Positions 1 to 5,316 of a stretch of 6,067 bases of DNA are shown piece after piece. Both the position numbers and the translations under genes were made by a program. The stretch is from Bifidobacteriaceae bacterium. Its GTDB lineage: Bacteria; Actinomycetota; Actinomycetes; Actinomycetales; WQXJ01. Within the stretch, counting starts at the first letter, position 1. Each line of letters starts with the position of its first letter. Where the stretch lies: the NCBI GenBank assembly GCA_031255075.1, contig JAIRTF010000189.1, forward strand, positions 1-6,067, written 5' to 3'. The notes under the pieces were generated by a model. It was not told the origin of the DNA. It did not search any database and was given only the letters and a program-made list of their open reading frames with translations.

Positions 1-959
1 TCAGCGGAGAAGATGACCGATTTGTCGCGGCGAGAGTTGAAGTAGCCCAGTGAGTCCTGATCTCCGTAGCGCAGCAGCAATTCCCGCAACGCCAGTTCTT
101 GATCCGCGTCCATGGCCGGTAGCTGGTGATCGGTCCGCATGAACACAATCAGGGCAATCAGCAGCGCCAGGGTGGCCCACAGGTTGGTGGTGCGGACCAC
201 CCACAGCGGCGCCATCGGATCACCGAACAGGTGATGGAAAATGGGGCGGCCGGCAATGCCTGAGCCGGTGACGACCTCCTCCGGGCCCTGGCCCAGAGCA
301 ATGTTGACCGACCACCAAGCCTTGGCGACCAACGAGGCGCTCTTCGTGCCGATGGCCGCGGACCAGGCGAAAGCCCAAACAGCGGAGGCCCCCAGCCCGG
401 CAATCAGAGTCAGCGCCGCCCGTATCACCGAACGGCTGGAGGTACGCGCTGCGAAGGCCGAACGGTGGGCCAACAACCACCAGGTGATGGCGATGGCGAC
501 CAGGGCCGCTAGCCCCACCCGAATGGGCAGCGTCCAAGGTTGCAGACGGAACCCCAAACTGGGTGAGAGCAGACTGCGCCAATCGCCGCCGGCCAGGTAG
601 ATGGCACCCAACACCACCGCGTAGATGATGGCCGGGAGTTGGACCACGCCGATCACCACCCACATGGCCACCCGTTTGCGATGCCGAATGGCAATGGCCA
701 GCACGGTCAGCGCCGCGAAAACGAACAGCGACGGGTTGGACGGCAGGTTGACAGCGTCCAGGCCGATTCGCACCACCCGGAACACTCGCGGCCACATCGG
801 CCTGATCGGCAGAGCCACCAAGGCCCAGAAAGCGGCGAAAGCCAAAACACGGGCGGCCCAAACTGGGGTCAGGTCACAGCGCCGTTGGCGACGCTTGGCC
901 TTGGCGGCCAAGACCTCTGCCGGAGTCTTTCCCTTACGCGCGCCCATTTCCTCCCCCAT
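1..959 (-). CDS. Phosphatidylglycerol lysyltransferase, LysX/MprF type (partial, N-terminal part)
   Basis: The frame stays open for 319 codons from ATG 959 to the left edge, so the C-terminal part lies outside the window. The visible part starts with a basic cytoplasmic segment (about residues 7-27). About six hydrophobic segments follow, near 34-51, 77-91, 97-123, 144-164, 179-203 and 258-274. A soluble segment then begins with the hallmark RYGDQDSLGYFNSRRDKSV (297-315). This matches the start of the DUF2156 aminoacyl-PG synthase domain in LysX and MprF, which moves lysine from Lys-tRNA to phosphatidylglycerol and lowers the negative charge of the membrane. Whether a C-terminal lysyl-tRNA synthetase domain follows, as in mycobacterial LysX, cannot be seen. 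The start is uncertain: ATG 959 has no Shine-Dalgarno before it, while in-frame ATG 947 follows GGGGGAGGAA at very short spacing. An upstream in-frame TAG excludes earlier starts. Reading this frame required translating past the window edge; the shorter ORFs in the other frames here are shadows. Confidence 0.88.
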   Translation of the reverse strand, partial: MGEEMGARKGKTPAEVLAAKAKRRQRRCDLTPVWAARVLAFAAFWALVALPIRPMWPRVFRVVRIGLDAVNLPSNPSLFVFAALTVLAIAIRHRKRVAMWVVIGVVQLPAIIYAVVLGAIYLAGGDWRSLLSPSLGFRLQPWTLPIRVGLAALVAIAITWWLLAHRSAFAARTSSRSVIRAALTLIAGLGASAVWAFAWSAAIGTKSASLVAKAWWSVNIALGQGPEEVVTGSGIAGRPIFHHLFGDPMAPLWVVRTTNLWATLALLIALIVFMRTDHQLPAMDADQELALRELLLRYGDQDSLGYFNSRRDKSVIFSA

Positions 960-1157
960 ACGCTGTGGTCTGAACCATTTGTACCATCCCCCTAGCCAAC
1001 CGGCCTACTTCCCTGAAGGAATGCCCAGCCGGCGGCCGGTTGGTGAAGCCAAACGGCCTGGCCAAAATGGGCAGCCCTACAGCGCCCTGGCCAGGCTGCT
1101 GCCAGCCCGCCAATTCCAACCAGCCGAATCCCGCTGCGGTTGCCGCGAGATCCCGTC
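960..1157. other. Intergenic region malG to lysyltransferase gene
   Basis: I see no supported gene in these 198 bases. Besides the inverted repeat at 996-1043, they contain a perfect 10-bp palindrome CCTGGCCAGG at 1086-1095, a related GGCCTGGCC about 30 bases away, and a small GCGG-TTG-CCGC hairpin just after the malG stop. None has the T-run of a classical terminator. No promoter with both hexamers at proper spacing could be recognised, although the gap is long enough to hold one for the downstream gene. Confidence 0.5.
996..1043 (-). repeat. 10-bp inverted repeat between malG and the lysyltransferase gene, possible terminator
   Basis: CCAACCGGCC at 996-1005 and GGCCGGTTGG at 1034-1043 are perfect reverse complements separated by 28 bases. 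The second arm can also pair, with one mismatch, with CCAGCCGG at 1025-1032, so two alternative hairpins are possible. The element lies about 115 bases past the malG stop and 37 bases before the next start. No T-run follows it on the minus strand, so an intrinsic terminator is not proven. It may instead be a leader structure of the next gene. The CCGGTTGG core also occurs in the malE-malF hairpin. Confidence 0.4.
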
Positions 1158-2105
1158 CTAGCCTTTGACTGCCCCAGCTGTCAGACCGGAAACTATGTAC
1201 CGCTGAAGGAACAAGAACAACAACAGCACCGGCAGAGCGGAGATCACCGCCCCGGCCGCAAACATGCCCCAGTACGGATTGCGATCATTACCAACCAGGT
1301 CATAGAGAGACACCGCCAAAGTCCACTTTTCCGGATCAGTCAAGACCAGGCGGGCGATCACAAACTCGGAGAAACTGGAGATGAAGCTGAGCAGGCCTAC
1401 CACCGCCAGCACTGGCGAAACCATGCGCAGAATGATGGTCCAGTAAATCTGGGCATGAGTGGCGCCATCCAGTTTGGCGGCCTCATCGAGAGAGATCGGC
1501 ACGGTGTTGAAAAAGCCGTACATCAAGAAGGTGTTGACCCCCAGAGCGCCGCCCAAGTAGATGGCGATTACGGTGCTCAAATGGTTCATGCCGAGTACCG
1601 GGAAGACCTCCCCTAGCGACTGCACCAGCAGGAAGATCGCAACAAATGCCAGCAGCTGCGGGAACATCTGGACCACCAGCAGGAAGGTCAGCGTAAACCG
1701 GCGGCCTTCGAAGCGGAACCGGCTAAAGGCGTAGGCGGCCGCCGCCCCCATCAGCACGGTCCCAATCGCGGTAACACCGCCCACAATCAGGGTGTTCAGC
1801 AGTTGTTGCCCGAAGGGACGGCTGGCGAACAGATCACGGAAGTTCTGCAGGCTGAAATTCTGGAACAGCGATTGGCTGGCCAGGCCGGCGTTCGGGTCGA
1901 CAGCCATGTTGATCACAAAAACCAGCGGGAAGATAGCGTAGAGCGACACCACCACAGCCACTATGTGGCGCCAGCCCACCTCTCGCCACCAGGCGCGTCG
2001 AGAGGCCTTGGCGCGGTCTGCAGCAGTCCGGGGCGGCGGCGGCGTCTCGGCAGCGCCGCCAGCTGCGGGTAGACCGTTGTCAGTGAGTTCAGCGTCAGTC
2101 ATCAC
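1158..2105 (-). CDS. malG: Maltose/maltodextrin ABC transporter permease MalG
   Basis: This 315-residue inner-membrane subunit pairs with MalF to form the sugar channel. A Pro/Ala-rich basic cytoplasmic tail (about 1-46) is followed by six hydrophobic segments near 48-68, 104-127, 138-163, 178-199, 232-252 and 282-301, the usual topology for MalG. The permease EAA loop, which docks the ATPase, is at 208-231 (EAAKLDGA, then a Pro at 231). The proline usually found in its ILP part is replaced by arginine (R227). The C-terminus, IVSGLTAGAVKG, is the signature MalG ending. The chosen start is GTG 2105, seven bases after GAGG. ATG 2102 is the next codon and would shorten the protein by one residue. 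The 4-base overlap with malF implies translational coupling. Family membership is secure; maltose specificity is inferred from the whole malEFG set. Confidence 0.94.
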   Translation of the reverse strand: MMTDAELTDNGLPAAGGAAETPPPPRTAADRAKASRRAWWREVGWRHIVAVVVSLYAIFPLVFVINMAVDPNAGLASQSLFQNFSLQNFRDLFASRPFGQQLLNTLIVGGVTAIGTVLMGAAAAYAFSRFRFEGRRFTLTFLLVVQMFPQLLAFVAIFLLVQSLGEVFPVLGMNHLSTVIAIYLGGALGVNTFLMYGFFNTVPISLDEAAKLDGATHAQIYWTIILRMVSPVLAVVGLLSFISSFSEFVIARLVLTDPEKWTLAVSLYDLVGNDRNPYWGMFAAGAVISALPVLLLFLFLQRYIVSGLTAGAVKG

Positions 2106-3757
2106 ATCACATCCTCAAGTGAGCGTGTTTTCCGGAAGGAATACACCGCGATCAGGCCCACCACCAGGAAGATCACAATTGACAAGGCTGTTGCCAGACC
2201 ATAATCCGGGTTCTCTCCAACGCCGGCCAGCTTGTAGACCATGGAGATCATGATGTCCGTTCCGCCCGGGTCATCAGCGGATCCGCCGGGCGGGACCGGG
2301 CCGCCGCCGGTCAGGAAGTAGATCAGGTTGAAGTTGTTGAAGTTGAAGGCAAACGAGCTGATCAACAGTGGCGCTACCGACACAAACAACAACGGCAAGG
2401 TTATCTTGGTGAAGCGCTTAACGGGCCCGGCGCCGTCCACCCGGGCGGACTCCAGGATGTCTCCAGGAATCGACTGCAAAGCGCCAGTACAGACCAGGAA
2501 CATGTACGGGTAGCCCAGCCACAGGTTGACCATGATGACCGTGAACTGGGCCATCAACGTGGAGCCGTTCAGCCAGTCGATACCTTCAAAGCCGGGAATC
2601 CATCCCAGGATCACATTGTTGATCACACCGTAGTCGCGGTTCAGCAGGTTCTTGAACAGCAGGGCCGCCATGAACCCAGGGAAGGCGTAGGGCAAGATCA
2701 TCAGCACCCGGTAGATCTTTTGGCCCCTGATCCGCTCAGAGTTGAAAGCCAAGGCCAGCAACAACCCGAAGAAGAAGGTGGTGGCCACGGACAGGAAGGC
2801 GAACACCACTGTCCACAAGAACACCTTGCCGAAGGTCATGGAGATGCTCGGGTCGGTGAACAGCTTGACGTAGTTCTTGAAACCGATGGTCACCTTCCAG
2901 CCGCCGCCGCGCGGGTAGCGATCACCGTTGTGCTCAAACTGGCCGGTCTGGTTGTTGGCCTTGTAGATCACCACGCCGGCCGCCAAGTCAGAATTGTCAA
3001 TCAGGGAATCGGTCTGCTCGTCATAGGTGACGCCTGGCTTATAGACCTGCCCCTTGGCGAAGTCGGTGGCCATGACCTTCAACGACCCCGCTTCGGGGTC
3101 ATCGGCCAGCGGCACTTTAAGGTTCTCCACCGGTTTGGTTGGCAAGCTGCCGCCCATCCCTTCGAAATCAGCTTCCCGCTTGACTTCGTAACCGGGTACC
3201 TCCGTGACCACTCCGCCAGCCACCTGGGCGGCATCGTCCTTGGCGAATGGCTGATCTTGGCCACCCACCACGGCTTCGCCGGCGTCATTGACGTAGGCCA
3301 AGTAGTAGGCGCCGCCCTTCGACAGCAGGGTGATGTCACGAGTCGGCTGCGATAGGTCCAACAGCTGCGAGTTGCGGACGATGGCAGCGATGGCGTCCTC
3401 TTTGGTGCCCAGGTGCCGATCGCCGTAGTTGGTGAAGGACACAAAGACCGTGTTCAGCATTACGTAGATCTGGAAGATCAGCAGGAATATCATTCCCGGC
3501 ACCAGATACTTGGCCGGCAGGGCACGCTTGGAGAAGTAGACCCAGTTGACCACCGCCAACAGGACCGCCATGATCACCGCGATAGCTGTGGAGCCTGTCT
3601 GCCAGGCCATCCACAGCCCGTAGAGCCCAAGCGCGTCAACCAACGCAATCAGGATCAGCTTGACAAAGAAGCCCGGGCCCCAGGCTCTGGCGTGCGCCTG
3701 GGTGGCCTCGCGGCGGCGCTTGAGCTCGGCCCGGTCAACGGTGGTTTGTTTACTCAT
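2102..3757 (-). CDS. malF: Maltose/maltodextrin ABC transporter permease MalF
   Basis: This 551-residue membrane permease is the partner of MalG. Eight hydrophobic segments are visible near 32-52, 57-75, 84-106, 308-338, 347-369, 400-425, 453-473 and 522-541. Between the third and fourth lies a polar region of about 190-200 residues (110-307), matching in position the large extracytoplasmic P2 loop that contacts MalE in enterobacterial MalF. The EAA loop is at 436-455 (ESARVDGA, with ITLP at 452-455). NFNNFNLIYFLTGGGP at 472-487 is a strong MalF signature. Length and topology match the 514-residue, eight-helix E. coli protein, slightly enlarged. Translation starts at ATG 3757, seven bases after AAGG (3768-3765). 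The gene follows malE after a 138-base gap dominated by a hairpin and overlaps malG at its end. No frameshift or truncation is seen. Confidence 0.95.
   Translation of the reverse strand: MSKQTTVDRAELKRRREATQAHARAWGPGFFVKLILIALVDALGLYGLWMAWQTGSTAIAVIMAVLLAVVNWVYFSKRALPAKYLVPGMIFLLIFQIYVMLNTVFVSFTNYGDRHLGTKEDAIAAIVRNSQLLDLSQPTRDITLLSKGGAYYLAYVNDAGEAVVGGQDQPFAKDDAAQVAGGVVTEVPGYEVKREADFEGMGGSLPTKPVENLKVPLADDPEAGSLKVMATDFAKGQVYKPGVTYDEQTDSLIDNSDLAAGVVIYKANNQTGQFEHNGDRYPRGGGWKVTIGFKNYVKLFTDPSISMTFGKVFLWTVVFAFLSVATTFFFGLLLALAFNSERIRGQKIYRVLMILPYAFPGFMAALLFKNLLNRDYGVINNVILGWIPGFEGIDWLNGSTLMAQFTVIMVNLWLGYPYMFLVCTGALQSIPGDILESARVDGAGPVKRFTKITLPLLFVSVAPLLISSFAFNFNNFNLIYFLTGGGPVPPGGSADDPGGTDIMISMVYKLAGVGENPDYGLATALSIVIFLVVGLIAVYSFRKTRSLEDVM
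2113..2116 (-). promoter_or_regulatory. malG Shine-Dalgarno inside the end of malF
   Basis: The minus strand reads GAGG, then seven bases, then GTG (2105-2103), directly followed by ATG (2102-2100). The malF stop TGA (2104-2102) overlaps both candidates. The spacing favours GTG 2105, but ATG 2102, at ten bases and forming a TGATG junction, remains possible. Either choice gives coupled translation of malF and malG. Confidence 0.55.
3084..3100 (-). repeat. Perfect 7-bp hairpin inside malF
   Basis: GACCCCG (3084-3090) and CGGGGTC (3094-3100) are perfect reverse complements around a three-base loop. In malF mRNA this gives a compact GC-rich stem closed on AAG. It lies in the part coding for the extracytoplasmic loop (about residues 220-225, DPEAG). 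No T-run follows, so it is not a classical terminator. It may only reflect GC-rich codon choice. Confidence 0.45.
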
Positions 3758-3785
3758 GTCAGTGCCTTATCGACAGTGGTCAACA

Positions 3786-3873
3786 ACTGACGTCCGGTTG
3801 GCGCGGCGGCCCGGTGGCCCGCCCTAACCCAGTTCTGGCGGCCCACCCGGGGCAGCGCCAACCGGACATCAGT
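3786..3873 (-). promoter_or_regulatory. Long intercistronic hairpin between malE and malF
   Basis: The arms at 3786-3804 (ACTGACGTCCGGTTGGCGC) and 3855-3873 are reverse complements at 18 of 19 positions. In the minus-strand transcript the one difference becomes a G-U wobble, so all 19 positions can pair; in the opposite transcript it would be a C-A mismatch. Inside, 3813-3823 and 3837-3847 form a second 11-position helix with a single G-G mismatch, capped by a 13-base loop. The element begins 22 bases after the malE stop and ends about 28 bases before malF. A mildly T-rich TGTTG follows the stem. By position and structure it could protect malE mRNA from 3' decay or partly terminate transcription, giving more MalE than MalF and MalG. 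The structure is read from the sequence; the function is inferred. Confidence 0.75.
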
Positions 3874-3895
3874 CAGGTGTAGAAAATCGACTTGC

Positions 3896-5149
3896 CTAGC
3901 CGGCAGCTATGGCCTGCTCAATCTCAGTCATGGCCTTGTCCCAGGTTGAGACCGGATCAGCACCGTTGATGATGTCGGATTCGGCCTTGCCCCACGGCTT
4001 CCAAACCTGGTTCATCTCCGGGAAGGACGGCTGCAGCACCGCGTCTTTGCCGGCCTCCAAGAAGCCGCCGACAATCGGATCACCGGTGACAGCCGAATCA
4101 GCTGAGGCCTCCAAGTTGGCCGGCACCCTAGCGCCGGTCTTGAACAGAGCCAGTTGGGTGTCTTTGCTGGTCAGGAAGTTGACCATGAACCGTTCGGCGG
4201 CTGTCTTCTGGGTCGACTTGGCGGACAGGAAGAACCCTGGCACACCCATGAACGGCCGGGCGGTCTGACCACCGGCAGATGGTATTGGCAGCACCGTCAC
4301 GTCCATGCCGGCGGCTTTCCAGTCCGCAACCAACCATGGCCCGGTGATGGCGTAAGGCGCCTTGCCGTCCTGGAAGGTGGCTTTGACAATGTCGTAGGTG
4401 GTGGACTGGGACAGGACCTTGTCGGTGCCCAGTTTGCCCAGGTACTCAGCGAACTTGTGGCCCGGTTCCCCGGTCATACCCAGCTCCTTGGTCCATTCGC
4501 CGGCCGCGTCCTGCTTGAAGACCTCAGCCCCGAAGGAGGACTGCAGCGGATAGGCGGTGTAGCCGTCTCCCTCGGTGCCGACTTGGAGCAGCACAGTGTG
4601 CTCGGTGCCGGCCGTCTTGGCTTCGGCAATCAGCTCATCGAAGGTGGTGGCTTTGGTCTCGGCCAGCAGCTTGTTGTTGCGGACCAGGCCAATGTTCTCC
4701 AGCGCGTACGGCACGCCGTAGGTTTGGCCGCCGGAGGTGTACGCCTCAACTGAGCGCTTGTCCAATTGATCGGCCACGCCGGACAGGTCAACCGGTTGGA
4801 CCAGGTTGTTGGCGATGAACTCGCCCATCCAGTCGTTGGCGCCGACTGTGATGTCGGGGCCCTTGCCGGCCGCGACCTGGGTTGCGAAATCGCCGCGGAT
4901 GTCATCGAAGTTCTTTTGTTCAAGTTTGATCTTGACGCCGGATGACTTTTCATATTCGCCAACCAGCGGCTGCAGCGCGTTGATACGGGTCTCGTCAACC
5001 CAGACGGTCAGGGTCACGGTTGAGCCGTTGTCTCCCCCGCCGCCGTTGTTGCCGTTGTCTCCGTTGTCACCGCCGCTCTTGTCTCCGCATGCCGTCAGAC
5101 CCGCGGTTAGCCCCAAGGCCAGGATGCCCAAAGCCGCAAGACGTTTCAT
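3896..5149 (-). CDS. malE: Maltose/maltodextrin-binding lipoprotein MalE
   Basis: This 417-residue extracellular receptor belongs to the MalEFG importer. The signal peptide (1-20, starting MKRLAALG) ends in a lipobox, LTA-C, with lipidated Cys21. A Gly/Asn/Asp-rich flexible linker (22-43) follows. The family-1 binding fold starts at VTLTVWVDETR (45-55). Segments matching MalE are NDWMGEF (105-111), PYALENIGLVRNNKLL (147-162), ITGPWLVADW (268-277), TVLPIPSAGGQTARPFMGVP (285-304) and the C-terminal FPEMNQVWKPW region (376-386). ATG 5149 is preferred because GGAGGA sits just upstream and the signal peptide then begins properly; an upstream in-frame GTG at 5179 would add ten non-signal-like residues. 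It is first in the malEFG order, preceded by a dyad and followed by a large hairpin. Maltose or maltodextrin is the best guess for ligand from family resemblance; the exact sugar is not proven. Confidence 0.93.
   Translation of the reverse strand: MKRLAALGILALGLTAGLTACGDKSGGDNGDNGNNGGGGDNGSTVTLTVWVDETRINALQPLVGEYEKSSGVKIKLEQKNFDDIRGDFATQVAAGKGPDITVGANDWMGEFIANNLVQPVDLSGVADQLDKRSVEAYTSGGQTYGVPYALENIGLVRNNKLLAETKATTFDELIAEAKTAGTEHTVLLQVGTEGDGYTAYPLQSSFGAEVFKQDAAGEWTKELGMTGEPGHKFAEYLGKLGTDKVLSQSTTYDIVKATFQDGKAPYAITGPWLVADWKAAGMDVTVLPIPSAGGQTARPFMGVPGFFLSAKSTQKTAAERFMVNFLTSKDTQLALFKTGARVPANLEASADSAVTGDPIVGGFLEAGKDAVLQPSFPEMNQVWKPWGKAESDIINGADPVSTWDKAMTEIEQAIAAG
5025..5071 (-). repeat. Short repeats encoding the MalE Gly/Asn/Asp linker
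   Basis: CCGTTGTCTCC occurs exactly at 5025-5035 and 5052-5062, with a one-base variant (CCGTTGTCACC) at 5061-5071 overlapping the second copy. They encode repeated G-D-N-G units just after the lipidated cysteine. The repeats are in-frame low-complexity DNA and could change copy number by slippage without breaking the gene, altering only tether length. Confidence 0.6.
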
Positions 5150-5153
5150 TGGT

Positions 5154-5159
5154 TCCTCC
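5154..5159 (-). promoter_or_regulatory. malE Shine-Dalgarno, decides the start
   Basis: GGAGGA on the minus strand is separated from ATG 5149 by ACCA, a near-optimal arrangement. This is the strongest ribosome binding site in the window. It makes ATG 5149 much more likely than the upstream in-frame GTG 5179 or the ATGs at 5167 and 5161. Confidence 0.85.
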
Positions 5160-5160
5160 A

Positions 5161-5173
5161 TCTTCATTGAAGA
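5161..5173. repeat. 13-bp palindrome next to the malE ribosome binding site
   Basis: TCTTCA (5161-5166) and TGAAGA (5168-5173) are perfect reverse complements around a single central base. It lies directly upstream of the malE Shine-Dalgarno. It could be an operator half of the leader or a chance palindrome; the short arms prevent a firm call. Confidence 0.3.
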
Positions 5174-5174
5174 A

Positions 5175-5200
5175 GTCACGGTCCTCAGTGGCCCCGTGAC
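5175..5200. promoter_or_regulatory. Dyad upstream of malE, candidate operator or leader hairpin
   Basis: GTCACGG (5175-5181) and CCGTGAC (5194-5200) are perfect 7-bp inverted repeats with a 12-base spacer, placed 26-51 bases upstream of the malE start. A dyad of this size at this place would suit binding by a dimeric maltose-responsive repressor or a leader hairpin. It does not have the central-CG compact palindrome usual for LacI-family operators, so the type of regulator is unknown. Confidence 0.4.
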
Positions 5201-5292
5201 CTGTTGCCGGCCACCATAGCTCTCAGGCTACAGCACAAATTGAACAGCGCGTACCGCATCACATTGTGGACAGGTCTAGCCCCGTTGGAACC

Positions 5293-5305
5293 GCCGCTAA
5301 GCGGC
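5293..5305 (-). terminator. Short hairpin after the anion transporter gene, weak terminator candidate
   Basis: GCCGC (5293-5297) and GCGGC (5301-5305) pair perfectly around TAA, 12 bases past the transporter stop in the direction of transcription. The stem is short and only GGTTCC follows, without a T-run. It may separate the transporter from malE, but evidence is limited to the stem and its position. Confidence 0.35.
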
Positions 5306-5316
5306 CTCATTCGTCA

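Noticed and set aside
220..861. 213-residue minus-strand ORF
   Set aside because: Its composition (Gly/His/Arg-rich, no domain) is that of a shadow frame; the membrane protein with the LysX/MprF signature occupies the same DNA in another frame.
1086..1095. CCTGGCCAGG palindrome as an operator
   Set aside because: It is a short GC-rich palindrome likely by chance, with no promoter recognised near it.
934..1119. 61-residue minus-strand ORF in the gap after malG
   Set aside because: It has no recognisable domain, no clear ribosome site, overlaps the start of the lysyltransferase gene in another frame and covers the inverted repeat.
2720..3355. 211-residue plus-strand ORF opposite malF
   Set aside because: It is antisense to a well-conserved malF region and looks like an out-of-frame translation of GC-rich coding DNA.
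4154..4753. 199-residue plus-strand ORF opposite malE
   Set aside because: It is antisense to conserved MalE segments and has no domain or ribosome site.
5150..5179. Upstream GTG start of malE at 5179
   Set aside because: It would place ten polar residues before the signal peptide and would translate through the strong Shine-Dalgarno that serves ATG 5149.
5213..5218. TATGGT as a -10 box for malE
   Set aside because: No acceptable -35 hexamer lies 16-18 bases upstream, so the promoter call is not supported.
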